DNA of 64,000 nt, taken from assembly GCF_000024165.1 (NCBI RefSeq), contig NC_013194.1:2232001-2296000 (forward strand). Reading direction: 5' to 3'. Positions 25,856 through 34,873 of this stretch are shown in pieces. A model generated the notes under the pieces. The model was given only the letters and a program-made list of their open reading frames with translations. It made no database searches and was not told the DNA's origin. The first letter of the stretch is position 1; the number at the start of each line of letters is the position of its first letter. The DNA comes from Accumulibacter phosphatis (GTDB lineage: Bacteria > Pseudomonadota > Gammaproteobacteria > Burkholderiales > Rhodocyclaceae). Made by a program: the position numbers and the translations under genes.

Positions 25856-26197
25856 TTAGGGTGTCTGGTGGGTGGCCGGTTCCGGGGCGATCACGTCGCG
25901 TATCGCCGCATTCAGGTCGGTGCGGTCAAGCAGGGCGAGCAGCATCAGGCCGGCGCGAACGAGTTCTCCCTTTTTCGTGCTGACTCCCTCACGGCCAAGA
26001 CGCTTCCTGAGCTTCGCGAGTTCCCGGTACTCACCTTCCGGCAGCCGTACACTGCAGCGGACCGTCTTGACTTTCTTTGCCGTCCCGGGCTTGGGCGGTG
26101 GCGTCTCCGTGGCCGTTCGGGCGGCTCTTCGGCGTTTCAGTTCGACGGCGGCAGCGCTGAGAGCTTCAGCGTTGGACCGCTTGGCGGGTGATGACAT
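25856..26197 (-). CDS. Small ribbon-helix-helix-like protein within the pst cluster
   Basis: A 113-residue basic protein from ATG 26197, behind GGAG at a 6-base spacing. The N-terminal half is Ala/Lys/Arg-rich and probably disordered. Residues about 45-92 (VRCSVRLPEGEYRELAKLRK, then LVRAGLMLLALLD) look like a beta strand plus two helices, as in RHH DNA-binding proteins. It sits between the two pstS genes in the same direction. It could be a local regulator of phosphate uptake, but neither fold nor role can be proven from sequence alone. Confidence 0.65.
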   Translation of the reverse strand: MSSPAKRSNAEALSAAAVELKRRRAARTATETPPPKPGTAKKVKTVRCSVRLPEGEYRELAKLRKRLGREGVSTKKGELVRAGLMLLALLDRTDLNAAIRDVIAPEPATHQTP

Positions 26198-26291
26198 ACA
26201 AATCTCCGTGGTAGGTGAGGGTGATGGGTTGCGACGACGAGGGCTGCCGGCCTCTGGTAGCGCCGGCAATGGCCTTCTGCGCGGATGTTGG

Positions 26292-27320
26292 TCACGAACC
26301 GTGCATCAGTGCCCTGAGGATCTGCAGCGAGTCGATGGGCCGCAAGCGCCCCTTGTCCTCGCCGCCATAGACGGTGCCGACCTTCTTGGCCGTGATGCGT
26401 TCAAGGTTCTCGTTGTACGCTCGCGCCGGCAGCGGCAGGTAGTTCACTTCCTCGACCACCCTGGCCGCATTCTTCATGCTGAAGTCGACGAATTGCCTGA
26501 CCGCCGGTTTCTCGATCGACTTTTCACTGACATAAAGGAATATTGGACGCGAGAGCGGCTGGTAGCCGCCACTGCGGATGTTGGCGATCGTCGGCAGGAC
26601 GGCATCCTTGCCGTCACCGATCGCCACGGCCTTGAGCTTCTGCTGGTTCTCGACGTAGTAGTCGAGAGCCACATAGCCCAGGGCGTCCTTGTCGGCGGCA
26701 ATCCCCTGCACGAGCACGGCGTGATCTTCGGCGGTCGTGGCGTCGGCGCGGCTCGCCTTCGCCGTGCCAACGACCACCTCGGTGAAATACTCGAACGTTC
26801 CGGAATCGGCGCCAGGAGCATAGAGCTTGATCTTCTGGGGCGGCCAGGCCGGGTTGAGATCCCGCCAGGTAGTGATCTTGCCCTGTGCCCGCGGCTCCCA
26901 CAGTTTCCTCAACTCCGCCACGCTCAGGCTGCTGACGAAGCTGTTCTGTGGATTGACCACGACGGTCAGCGCATCGTAGGCAAGCGGCATCTCGTAATAG
27001 CGGACGCCGGCCTTGGCACAAGCCTCCATTTCCTTCTTGAGGATGGGTCGGGAGGCGCTCGCGATGTCGGTTTCGCCGCGGCAGAACTTGGCGAAGCCGC
27101 CGCTGGTTCCGGAGACGCCGACGTTGACGTGCACCTCATGCAGCCTGGCCCGCTGGAACTCCTGGGCCATGGCTTCGGCTATCGGATAGACGGTGCTCGA
27201 GCCGTCGATCTTCACCACCGCCTCGGCGCCGATGGCGAGCGGGCTGAAGGCAAGCGCGGCGGAAAGGACGAGCGATGTGACGTACGTGGCTGGAGAGGGG
27301 ACTGAGAGAAGGCGTTGCAT
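26292..27320 (-). CDS. pstS: Phosphate-binding protein PstS (copy 2)
   Basis: A 342-residue periplasmic binding protein with a signal peptide (about 1-31, ending AIGA). It shares the phosphate-site elements of copy 1: KIDGSSTVYPIAEAMAQEF, GVSGTSGGFAKFCRGETDIA and GADSGTFEYFTEVVVG. Differences are spread through the protein, so the duplication is not recent. Copy 2 is the first gene of the cluster, with its own Pho box; it could have a different affinity or be used for signalling. AAGGAG precedes the ATG. Confidence 0.93.
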   Translation of the reverse strand: MQRLLSVPSPATYVTSLVLSAALAFSPLAIGAEAVVKIDGSSTVYPIAEAMAQEFQRARLHEVHVNVGVSGTSGGFAKFCRGETDIASASRPILKKEMEACAKAGVRYYEMPLAYDALTVVVNPQNSFVSSLSVAELRKLWEPRAQGKITTWRDLNPAWPPQKIKLYAPGADSGTFEYFTEVVVGTAKASRADATTAEDHAVLVQGIAADKDALGYVALDYYVENQQKLKAVAIGDGKDAVLPTIANIRSGGYQPLSRPIFLYVSEKSIEKPAVRQFVDFSMKNAARVVEEVNYLPLPARAYNENLERITAKKVGTVYGGEDKGRLRPIDSLQILRALMHGS

Positions 27321-27377
27321 GAGGAGTCTCCTTGGTCGACATGGATCGGAACGACGGAGTAATCATGCGTCGATTTT

Positions 27378-27395
27378 GTGACGGAATGATGACGG
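27378..27395 (-). promoter_or_regulatory. Pho box upstream of pstS2
   Basis: On the minus strand, CCGTCATCATTCCGTCAC: two CCGTCA-type halves separated by 4 bases, each one mismatch from CTGTCAT/C. It ends about 57 bases before the pstS2 ATG, the same distance as the box of pstS1. Confidence 0.7.
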
Positions 27396-27533
27396 CTCGC
27401 CGTTGTCGGGAATTCTACCGCCGCGGCGAAGGTCGGTCCGGTTCTTTTGCCGGGGAGGCCGGGGGAGCTTGCGGGCTGACGCCGGTCGCTCCGCGGGCGC
27501 ACCGACAGCCTGGCCGCCGAACGGGCGTCGGCG

Positions 27534-28481
27534 TCAGTCGGCGAGCGCGGCCTCGATAGTCCGGGTATTCTCCCGCATCATCCCGAGGTAGGTGTCGGCC
27601 GGGCTGCCGGCAGTCGCCAGCGAGTCGGAGTACAAGGTGCCTCCGACGCGCGCGCCGGACTCGCGGCTGATACGTTCGAGGAGGCGGGGGTCGGCAATGT
27701 TCTCAATGAACATCGCCCTGATCTTCTCCTTGCGGATCTGCCGGATGATTGCTGCGATGTCGGCGGCCGAAGGTTCGGCATCGGTGCTGATGCCGACTGG
27801 AGCGATGAAGCGGAAACCGTAAGCACGGCCGAAGTACGCAAAGGCGTCATGCGAAGTTACCACCTTGCGTCGTGCAGCCGGCAGTGCGCCGAGGGTCGAT
27901 CGAATCTTGCTGTCGAGCGCGCCGATCTCCCGGTTCAGGCGGGCGGCGTTGGCCTGATAGACAGCTCTACCGGCGGGGTCTACGTCGACTAGGGCCGCGG
28001 CGATCGTGTCCACGTAGCGGCGGCCGTTGGCCAGATCCTGCCAGGCGTGCGGGTCGACATCGTCGGTGTGGGCGTGCTCACGTGATCCATGCTTGTCGAC
28101 GTCTGTACGCTCGAGGCGGATCGCGTTGATGCCCTGGCTGGCGACGACGAGCTTGCCGCGATAGCCGGAGGACTTGATCAGGCGATCGATCCAGCCTTCA
28201 AAACCCAGTCCGTTGACGATCACCAGTCTGGCGCGCGCCAGCTTCTTCGCGTCGGCCGGGGTGGGCTGGTAGACGTGCGCGTCGGCGCCGGGGCCGACCA
28301 GCGTGTGGACCTCGACACGCTCGCCGCCGATCTGCCGTGTGAGATCGCCGAGTATGCTGAAGCTGGCGACCACCGGCAGCACATCGGCCGCCGCGGTCCG
28401 ATCGGTAGAAACGAGTATGCCGAGCACCAGCAGGGCAATGGCCGTCAGGCGGTGCAGGGGAAGCCGGAGGATGGATGACAT
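27534..28481 (-). CDS. Zinc/manganese ABC transporter substrate-binding protein
   Basis: A 315-residue cluster A-I binding protein (ZnuA/MntC/TroA group) from ATG 28481 behind GGGAG. Signal peptide about 1-32. Metal-ligand positions are seen in order: His in GADAHVYQPTPADAKK, His in DVDPHAWQDLANG, His in KVVTSHDAFAYFGRAYG, and an acidic residue near the C-terminus (TLYSDSLATAGSPADTYLG). A short His-containing loop (KHGSREHAHTDD) suggests zinc, but it is much shorter than in ZnuA, so manganese is also possible. Last gene of a three-gene transporter. Confidence 0.9.
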   Translation of the reverse strand: MSSILRLPLHRLTAIALLVLGILVSTDRTAAADVLPVVASFSILGDLTRQIGGERVEVHTLVGPGADAHVYQPTPADAKKLARARLVIVNGLGFEGWIDRLIKSSGYRGKLVVASQGINAIRLERTDVDKHGSREHAHTDDVDPHAWQDLANGRRYVDTIAAALVDVDPAGRAVYQANAARLNREIGALDSKIRSTLGALPAARRKVVTSHDAFAYFGRAYGFRFIAPVGISTDAEPSAADIAAIIRQIRKEKIRAMFIENIADPRLLERISRESGARVGGTLYSDSLATAGSPADTYLGMMRENTRTIEAALAD

Positions 28482-28500
28482 GCGCGATCTCCCAGAGCGT

Positions 28501-29382
28501 TCAGCGCTCGAAATGCCAGCTCGTCCGCCAGCGGCTGGCGAGCGGGGCGAGTGGCCCGATGGCCAGTGACAGCAGGTACAGGGCACCGAGAGTCAGGACG
28601 ATCGCCGGTCCGGCTGGCACGTTGATGTAGTAGGAAAGAAGCAGGCCGCTGGTCGACCCGAGGAGCGCAGTGAACACGGCGAGCAGCAACAGCGGGCCGA
28701 TACTGCACACCCAGAGGCGGGCGGCCGCTGCCGGCAGAATCATGATGCCGACCGCCATCAGCGTTCCGAGTGCGTGGAAGCCGGCGACCAGATTGATGAC
28801 CAGGAGAGTCAGAAAGCCGTAGTGGGCCAACGGTGCGAGCCGGCTGATGCGCGCCAGGAAGGCCGGGTCGCAGCTCTCGAGCACGAACAGCCGCAGCCCG
28901 ATGGCGAGTGCCACGACCGACAGCGAGGTGAAGCCGGCGAGCAGGAGAAGCGTGGCGTCGTCGAGCGCCAGGACGCTGCCGAAGAGGACATGCAGCAGGT
29001 CGACGCTGCTGCCGCGTAGCGAGATGATCAACACGCCGGCGGAAAGCGAGAGGAGATAGAAGGTGGCGAGGCTGGTGTCTTCCCGGATCACCGTGTTGCG
29101 GGCGACGCCGCCGGCCATCACCGCTACCGCCAGGCCGGCGATCAGACCACCGATCGTCATTGCCGGCAAGGACAGCCCGGCGAGCAGGTATCCGACCGCG
29201 GCGCCCGGCAGGATGGCGTGCGACATCGCATCACCGGCCAGGCTCATCCGGCGCAGCATCAGGAAGACGCCGATCGGCGTCGCTCCGAGCGACAGTGCCA
29301 GGCAGCCCGCCAGCGCCCGGCGCATGAAGCCGAATTCGATGAAGGGCGAGAGCAGCGGCATGTCGGACAGCGCTTCGATCAT
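28501..29382 (-). CDS. Zinc/manganese ABC transporter permease
   Basis: A 293-residue ABC-3-type permease with about eight helices. Family segments are FLMLRRMSLAGDAMSHAILPGAA at the N-terminus, VDLLHVLFGSVLALD in the middle and LGTLMAVGIMILPAAAARLW near the C-terminus. Its start overlaps the stop of the ATPase gene by 4 bases; the binding-protein gene follows after 19 bases. Confidence 0.93.
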   Translation of the reverse strand: MIEALSDMPLLSPFIEFGFMRRALAGCLALSLGATPIGVFLMLRRMSLAGDAMSHAILPGAAVGYLLAGLSLPAMTIGGLIAGLAVAVMAGGVARNTVIREDTSLATFYLLSLSAGVLIISLRGSSVDLLHVLFGSVLALDDATLLLLAGFTSLSVVALAIGLRLFVLESCDPAFLARISRLAPLAHYGFLTLLVINLVAGFHALGTLMAVGIMILPAAAARLWVCSIGPLLLLAVFTALLGSTSGLLLSYYINVPAGPAIVLTLGALYLLSLAIGPLAPLASRWRTSWHFER

Positions 29383-30344
29383 TCGACGTTGCCCACGGCG
29401 TGACAGACCGGAGCGTGCGCATCGTCGCCGCGCCCCTCGGCGAGGCGGCGTGCGCGCAGCAGATTTTCTTCGCTGAGGACACTTGCGGTATCGCCGCGGG
29501 CGACGACCTCGCGTGCCAGCAACAGCGTCTCGGGATATTCCTGCCGCACATGTTCGAGGTCATGCAGGACGGCGATCACCGTTCGTCCTTCGCTGTGCCA
29601 GCGCCGGACCAGTGTCGCCAGATCGCGGACGCTGGCCGCGTCGATGGCGCCGAAAGGCTCGTCGAGCAGGACCAGCGGCGAGTCCTGGAGCAGGACGCGG
29701 GCAAACAGGGCCCGCTGCAACTGGCCACCCGAGAGGGTGCCTATGGCACGGTTCTCCAGGCCGGCAAGGCCGACGACGCCAAGCGCATGTTCGATGTTTC
29801 CGCGCTGCGTGCGGCTGAGTCCGGAGAAGGCCCCGATTTCGCGCCACAGCCCCATCGCCACGAAGTCATGAACGACCATCGGGAAGCTGCTATCGAGGGT
29901 CGTCGACTGCGTCAGATAGGCGATCTGCCGGCGTTCGAGGCCGTTCAATTCGATCCGGCCCTGCAGTGGCCGCAGTTCGCCGGCAATCGCCTTGAGCAGT
30001 GTCGACTTGCCGGCACCGTTGGGGCCGACGATGGCCAGCAGGCTGCCGGCGGCGACTTCGCCGCGCAGATGATGTACTGCTGGATGCCGGTTGTAACCAA
30101 GAGTCAGGTTCTCGAAGCGCAGGATCGGCTGGGCGCGCGCAGGCACGAGACCGTTGGTCGGCAGCGGCGCGTTCAAGCGAGAGCCCAGAGGACCGTCGTC
30201 CACAACAGGGCCAGCGCGGCGCCCGCCCAAATCAGGCGCGCCGGGGCGCTGGCGCAGAGAACCGGGTTGCGGCTCACGACACGCGGCGAGACGGTCGGGG
30301 GAGTAATCGAAGGCATCAGGGGTGAGGGCAGACGACAGGTGCAC
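29379..30344 (-). CDS. Zinc/manganese ABC transporter ATPase
   Basis: ABC ATPase with Walker A GPNGAGKSTLLKAI, Q-loop YLTQSTTLDSSFPM, signature LSGGQLQRALFARVLLQD and Walker B LVLLDEPFGAID. It is 321 residues from GTG 30344, but the first 56 residues are low-complexity and not family-like; a TTG at 30176 or another internal start may be the true one. It is first in the transporter operon, with a small palindrome about 50 bases upstream. Confidence 0.88.
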   Translation of the reverse strand: MHLSSALTPDAFDYSPDRLAACREPQPGSLRQRPGAPDLGGRRAGPVVDDGPLGSRLNAPLPTNGLVPARAQPILRFENLTLGYNRHPAVHHLRGEVAAGSLLAIVGPNGAGKSTLLKAIAGELRPLQGRIELNGLERRQIAYLTQSTTLDSSFPMVVHDFVAMGLWREIGAFSGLSRTQRGNIEHALGVVGLAGLENRAIGTLSGGQLQRALFARVLLQDSPLVLLDEPFGAIDAASVRDLATLVRRWHSEGRTVIAVLHDLEHVRQEYPETLLLAREVVARGDTASVLSEENLLRARRLAEGRGDDAHAPVCHAVGNVE

Positions 30345-30394
30345 GGCTCGGCTTGGGCATGGGACGTGGATCTTGCCTCGTTAACCAGTCAAAT

Positions 30395-30407
30395 GCAACC
30401 GTGTTGC
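30395..30407. promoter_or_regulatory. Candidate operator upstream of the metal ABC operon
   Basis: A perfect inverted repeat GCAAC-CGT-GTTGC lies between the metal transporter and phoX. Its place fits a Fur-family (Zur or Mur) operator for the transporter, but it does not match a Zur consensus I can recall in full. Confidence 0.3.
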
Positions 30408-30599
30408 GTAATGCCTTGCGAACGTGCCCGGCAAGGGAGTCCGCCTCCAGTGGCCGCTCGCCGACGCTAGTTGTGACGTGGCGGCAGGAAGTGGCAGCGA
30501 ATGCCTGGCGTGCCAAGGGGGAGGTCGCTTCCGGGCACACCGACGAAGGGGGCAGGGGGATAATTGCGGCTTTCGGCGAACTGCGAGGAGAAGCAGCCA

Positions 30600-32519
30600 G
30601 TGAAGGACGACTTGCTCAGCAACGACAGCGCCAACCCGCATCTGGAGCAACTGCTCGGAGCGCGTGCGGCCGGTTCGGCAACGCGGCGCCAGATTCTGCA
30701 AGCCGGCCTGGGTAGCGCCGCGCTGGCGTTCTTCGGCCTGCCGGCGCAGGCTGCTGGGGGTGGCGGGTCAGCGATCGGTTTCCGGCCGATTGCCGCGGCG
30801 ACTGACGATGCCGTACGGGTGCCCGAGGGTTACACGCTCCAGTTGCTGTATGCCTGGGGCGATCCGATCTCTCTCGGCCCAGCGTTTCGGGGCGACGCAA
30901 GCAACAGCGCGCCCGAACAGGCCGAGCAGGCGGGAATGCATCACGACGGGATGCAGTTCTTTCCTTTCGTCAATGATGGCCGTCCGTCGTCGACGCACGG
31001 TCTGCTGTGCATCAACCACGAGTACACGGACGAGGGTCTGTTGCACGTTGGCGGTACGGCCGCCTGGAGTCATGCCAAGACGCTCAAGTCACAGAACGCG
31101 CACGGCATCTCGGTGATCGAAGTGCAACTCCGGGGCGGCGGCAGCGAGCTGCGCTGGCAGATTGTCAGGCCCTCGGCCTACGCGCGCCGGATCACGGCAC
31201 GCACGCCGATGCGCATCGACGGTCCGGCCGCCGGTGCCGTGGACATGCGCACGCGTGACGACCGGCGCGGCAACGTCGTTTTCGGCACGCTCGCCAATTG
31301 CGCGATGGGGCTAACGCCCTGGGGTACCTACCTGAGCTGCGAAGAGAATTTCAACGGCTATTTCAACGCCAGCGGGACACCGACGGCGGCGCAGAGGCGC
31401 TACGGGATTCGCGAGGGGGGGAGCGGACTGCGCTGGCATGAACACGACAGCCGCTTCGACGTCGCGAGCGAGCCCAACGAGGCCAACCGCTTCGGCTGGG
31501 TAGTCGAGGTCGACCCGTGGCAGCCTGGTCGGCCGCCCGTAAAGCATACGGCACTCGGTCGCTTCAAGCACGAGGGAGCGACCGTCACGCTGGCCAGCGA
31601 CGGGCGGGTGGTTGTCTACATGGGTGACGACGAGGCGTTCGAGTACATCTACAAGTACGTTTCGCGCGATCGCTTCATCGCCGGGAGTTCGGCGACCAGC
31701 GGACGCTGGCTCGAGGTCGGGACGCTGTACGTCGCGCGTTTCGAGGCTGATGGGCGCGGTCAGTGGGTCGCCCTGCAGCATGGGCAGAACAACCTGAACG
31801 AGGCGAATGGCTTTGCCGGTCAGGCCGAGGTCCTGATCCGGGCGCGCCAGGCGGCCGACCTGGTCGGCGCGACGAAAATGGATCGGCCCGAGTGGATTGC
31901 CGTGCAGCCGCAAAGCGGCGAGGTCTACTGCACCCTGACCAACAACCGCCAGCGGGTAACTGCCGACGCCGCCAATCCGCGTGCGGACAACGCCTTCGGC
32001 CACATCATCCGCTGGCGCGAGGACGCGGGCGACGCCGCGGCCGGCCGCTTTTCCTGGGACATCTTCGTTCTCTGCGGCGACTCCCAGCATAGCGACGCGA
32101 ACAAGCGAGGCAACATTCGCGGCGATTCCTTTGGCAGCCCGGACGGCTTGTTTTTCGACCGTGCAGGCCGCCTGTGGATTCAGACCGACGTCCCGGGCCG
32201 TCTCATGAACCACGGGGATTACCAGCGGATCGGCAACAACCAGATGCTCGTCGCCGATGTTGCCAGCGGCGAGATCCGGCGCTTTCTCACGGGTCCGTCA
32301 GGCTGCGAGATCACTGGGCTGACGGCAACGCCTGATTCGTGCAACCTGTTTGTAAACGTTCAGCATCCCGGGGAGGTCCCCGGTGCACGTTCCGATCCGG
32401 CCAGACCGCTGGCTGTCTCGGGCTGGCCCGCCAATCAATTCGCCGAGGTGACCGGCGGCCGACCGCGGTCCGCCACCCTGGTCATCCGCCGTCGGGATGG
32501 CGGAGTCGTCGGCACTTGA
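30600..32519 (+). CDS. phoX: PhoX-family alkaline phosphatase, Tat-exported
   Basis: A 639-residue protein; I choose GTG 30600 behind GAGGAGAAG. A twin-arginine signal (ATRRQILQAGLGSAALAFFG, Arg29-Arg30) is followed by the DUF839/PhoX fold: VPEGYTLQLLYAWGDP, STHGLLCINHEYTDEG, NCAMGLTPWGTYLSCEENFNG, GRFKHEGATVTLASDGRVVVY and GCEITGLTATPDSCNLFVNVQHPGE split through the sequence. PhoX is a Ca/Fe-dependent periplasmic phosphatase that releases phosphate from esters, and it normally belongs to the Pho regulon. I do not see a clear Pho box in the 255 bases upstream. Confidence 0.9.
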   Translation: MKDDLLSNDSANPHLEQLLGARAAGSATRRQILQAGLGSAALAFFGLPAQAAGGGGSAIGFRPIAAATDDAVRVPEGYTLQLLYAWGDPISLGPAFRGDASNSAPEQAEQAGMHHDGMQFFPFVNDGRPSSTHGLLCINHEYTDEGLLHVGGTAAWSHAKTLKSQNAHGISVIEVQLRGGGSELRWQIVRPSAYARRITARTPMRIDGPAAGAVDMRTRDDRRGNVVFGTLANCAMGLTPWGTYLSCEENFNGYFNASGTPTAAQRRYGIREGGSGLRWHEHDSRFDVASEPNEANRFGWVVEVDPWQPGRPPVKHTALGRFKHEGATVTLASDGRVVVYMGDDEAFEYIYKYVSRDRFIAGSSATSGRWLEVGTLYVARFEADGRGQWVALQHGQNNLNEANGFAGQAEVLIRARQAADLVGATKMDRPEWIAVQPQSGEVYCTLTNNRQRVTADAANPRADNAFGHIIRWREDAGDAAAGRFSWDIFVLCGDSQHSDANKRGNIRGDSFGSPDGLFFDRAGRLWIQTDVPGRLMNHGDYQRIGNNQMLVADVASGEIRRFLTGPSGCEITGLTATPDSCNLFVNVQHPGEVPGARSDPARPLAVSGWPANQFAEVTGGRPRSATLVIRRRDGGVVGT

Positions 32520-32569
32520 CAGGCGTCCCCGGCCCCGACGGCAGGTGCTCGCGGGCGGCCGTGCGTCGC

Positions 32570-32782
32570 TCACTCGCGGGTTGGCGACGACGCTGTGGGT
32601 GGTGTGACGTCGGCGGGCGGCGTCGCCCGGCACGCCTGTCGCAAGAAGGGGATCTGCCGCTGGTAGTTGCGGCAGCCGACACAGAGCAGCGAGTGAAGGC
32701 GCAGTGAAAAACGCTCGCTCCCGGCGAGCCCGCGATCCATCTCGTCTGACATCAGCCTGACGGCTTGCTGGCAGTTCATCAT
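32570..32782 (-). CDS. Zinc-binding anti-sigma factor-like protein
   Basis: A 70-residue protein whose ATG overlaps the sigma-factor stop (ATGA). It has Cys4 in MNCQQAVRLMSDEMDRG and the HxxxCxxC motif LRLHSLLCVGCRNY, the ZAS signature of redox- or stress-responsive anti-sigma factors. There is no transmembrane segment, so it is cytoplasmic. Presumably it holds the neighbouring sigma factor inactive. Short size is typical of ZAS-type partners. Confidence 0.82.
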   Translation of the reverse strand: MMNCQQAVRLMSDEMDRGLAGSERFSLRLHSLLCVGCRNYQRQIPFLRQACRATPPADVTPPTASSPTRE

Positions 32783-33432
32783 GCGCCCCGGTCCCCCGTC
32801 GTGAACCACTTTTGATCGAGGCACAGGCGCAGCCCCATACGCGCCCGGTGCAGCACGACCCAGCAGTTGTTGCTGCTCATCGATAGTTCGCTGCAGATTT
32901 CGTCGGTTTCCAGCCCGAGCATTTCGCGCATCATGAAGACACGGGCTGTTCCCGCCGGCAGGCGGTTCAGGCAGGCATCGAAGACCATCCAGAAGCGCTG
33001 GTCCTCAAGACTCTTCGCCGGGTCTCCCCAGCTTGCCGGCCGCGAGTCGTTCTGCCAGTGGCCGTTGCTCCTGAACAAGGGGTCGAAATCGGCATCGTCG
33101 ATCTCCTCTTCGGGAGCCTGGTAGCTCGGCTCGCGCACCCGCCGCCGGATGATGTCGACGATCTTGTTCCGGAGAATCGAAAAGACCCAGGTCTTCAGTT
33201 TGGCGCGTTCGGCGAAGCGGTCGGCGCCCTCGAGCGCGGACAACATGGCTTCCTGCACCGCGTCTTCGGCACTCGCCTGATCACGCAATTGCAGCACCGC
33301 AAAGCGCAGCATGTCGCGGCGAAAGCCTGCCAGTTCGCCGGCGATGGTGGCAGCGGCCGGCGGGAGCTTGCGGCTGTTATCGGCGGCGGCGGGTGGCCGG
33401 CCATCGACCCCGCCGGCATCGGCGGAGTTCAT
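32779..33432 (-). CDS. ECF-family RNA polymerase sigma factor
   Basis: A 217-residue sigma-70 family protein. Region 2 is at about 35-105 (QLRDQASAEDAVQEAMLSALEGADRF, then LKTWVFSILRNKIVDIIRRR). A long acidic linker follows (EEEIDDADFDPLFRSNGH), and region 4 is at about 150-205 (LNRLPAGTARVFMMREMLGLETDEICSEL). It is co-transcribed with the zinc anti-sigma gene and converges on phoX. ZAS-linked ECF factors usually answer oxidative or metal stress; its regulon is unknown. Confidence 0.88.
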   Translation of the reverse strand: MNSADAGGVDGRPPAAADNSRKLPPAAATIAGELAGFRRDMLRFAVLQLRDQASAEDAVQEAMLSALEGADRFAERAKLKTWVFSILRNKIVDIIRRRVREPSYQAPEEEIDDADFDPLFRSNGHWQNDSRPASWGDPAKSLEDQRFWMVFDACLNRLPAGTARVFMMREMLGLETDEICSELSMSSNNCWVVLHRARMGLRLCLDQKWFTTGDRGA

Positions 33433-33749
33433 GTGGCGTCACCGTCGGCGGGAAACCTCAGCGAGGGGAGACAAGCGAGCACGGATGGAATCTCTCAAAG
33501 GTCGGGATTCGGGTTTGCTTCGGGCGACTGCCGCCGTCCCGACCGGCGGCGCAGCGCATGGGGCAGTGTACCTGCAAGCGAGGGCGCAGAACAACATTGT
33601 CCGCTGGTCGGCATCGACGTGATGGACGCCACGGCAGGCCAGGATGCTGCCCGCGGTCACACGCCGCGTTGGGCAAAAAAGCCGCCGGCAATCCGGAAAT
33701 CGCATAAGATGAGCGGCCCGAAAACAAGACTACTGGCAAGGAGACGAGG
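33433..33749. other. 317-base intergenic region, no gene seen
   Basis: Lies between the divergent sigma-factor and ald genes and must carry both promoters. I see no convincing coding frame, RNA or repeat; AAGGAGACGAGG at its right end is the ald ribosome site. Confidence 0.6.
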
Positions 33750-34868
33750 ATGCTGATCGGCGTACCCAGGGAAATCAAGAACCACGAATATCGCGTTGGC
33801 CTGACTCCGTCATCGGTGCGGGAGATGGTCGCGCATGGTCATCAGGTGACGGTTGAAACCGGTGCCGGCCGAGGTATCGGTGCCACCGACGAGGTCTACC
33901 AGAAAGCGGGCGCAAGCATCGCGTCCACCGCGGGGGAGATTTTTGCCAGCGCGGAAATGATCATCAAGGTCAAGGAGCCGCAGGCGGCCGAGCGGGCGAT
34001 GCTGCGCGCGGGACAGATCCTCTATACCTATCTGCACCTCGCTCCCGATCCCGAGCAGTGCGCTGACCTGGTCGCCAGCGGCGCCGTGTGCATCGCTTAT
34101 GAAACCGTCACCCAGCCTGGCGGCGGTCTGCCCCTGCTGGCGCCGATGTCGGAAGTCGCCGGCCGCCTGTCGATCCAGGCCGGTGCCTATTGCCTCGAGA
34201 AGGCGCACGGCGGCATGGGAATCCTCCTGGGCGGCGTTGCCGGTGTGCCGTCGGCGCGGATTGTCATCCTCGGTGGTGGTGTCGTCGGCACGAACGCCGC
34301 GCAGGTTGCTGTCGGTACCGGTGCCCAGGTGGTGGTCATCGACCGCAATATCGATGTCCTGCGCCGCATCGATCACGTGCTCGGCGCACGCGTGATGACC
34401 GTCTTCTCGAACCGGGACAATGTCGAGCAGCAGGTGCTGCGCGCCGATCTGGTCATCGGTGGCGTGCTCATCCCTGGGGCCGCGGCGCCGAAGCTGATCA
34501 CGCGCGACATGGTCGATGCGATGAAGCCGGGTTCGGTGATCGTCGATGTCGCCATCGATCAGGGTGGCTGCTGCGAGACTGCAAGAGCCACGACGCATGC
34601 CGATCCGACCTACATGGTGGGCAATGTGGTGCACTACTGTGTGGCCAACATGCCCGGCGGCGTCCCGCGCACGTCCACCTATGCGCTGAACAACGCGACC
34701 TTGCCGTTCGCCCTGCAGATCGCCGACAAGGGTTGGCGCCGGGCCCTCGAGGACGACGAGCATCTGCGCAATGGCCTGAACGTCGCGTTCGGCAAGCTTA
34801 CCTGTCGCGAGGTGGCCGAAGACCTCGGCTACCCGTATCACGATGCCCTGGCGGTTATCAGGGGGTAG
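33750..34868 (+). CDS. ald: Alanine dehydrogenase
   Basis: A 372-residue NAD-dependent enzyme, the family length. The N-terminal signature GVPREIKNHEYRVGLTP, the active-site Lys in MIIKVKEPQ, the catalytic His in LYTYLHLAPD and the NAD-binding VILGGGVVGTNAAQVAVGTGA are all present. It interconverts L-alanine and pyruvate plus ammonia. Monocistronic with a good ribosome site. Confidence 0.96.
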   Translation: MLIGVPREIKNHEYRVGLTPSSVREMVAHGHQVTVETGAGRGIGATDEVYQKAGASIASTAGEIFASAEMIIKVKEPQAAERAMLRAGQILYTYLHLAPDPEQCADLVASGAVCIAYETVTQPGGGLPLLAPMSEVAGRLSIQAGAYCLEKAHGGMGILLGGVAGVPSARIVILGGGVVGTNAAQVAVGTGAQVVVIDRNIDVLRRIDHVLGARVMTVFSNRDNVEQQVLRADLVIGGVLIPGAAAPKLITRDMVDAMKPGSVIVDVAIDQGGCCETARATTHADPTYMVGNVVHYCVANMPGGVPRTSTYALNNATLPFALQIADKGWRRALEDDEHLRNGLNVAFGKLTCREVAEDLGYPYHDALAVIRG

Positions 34869-34873
34869 GCGAA

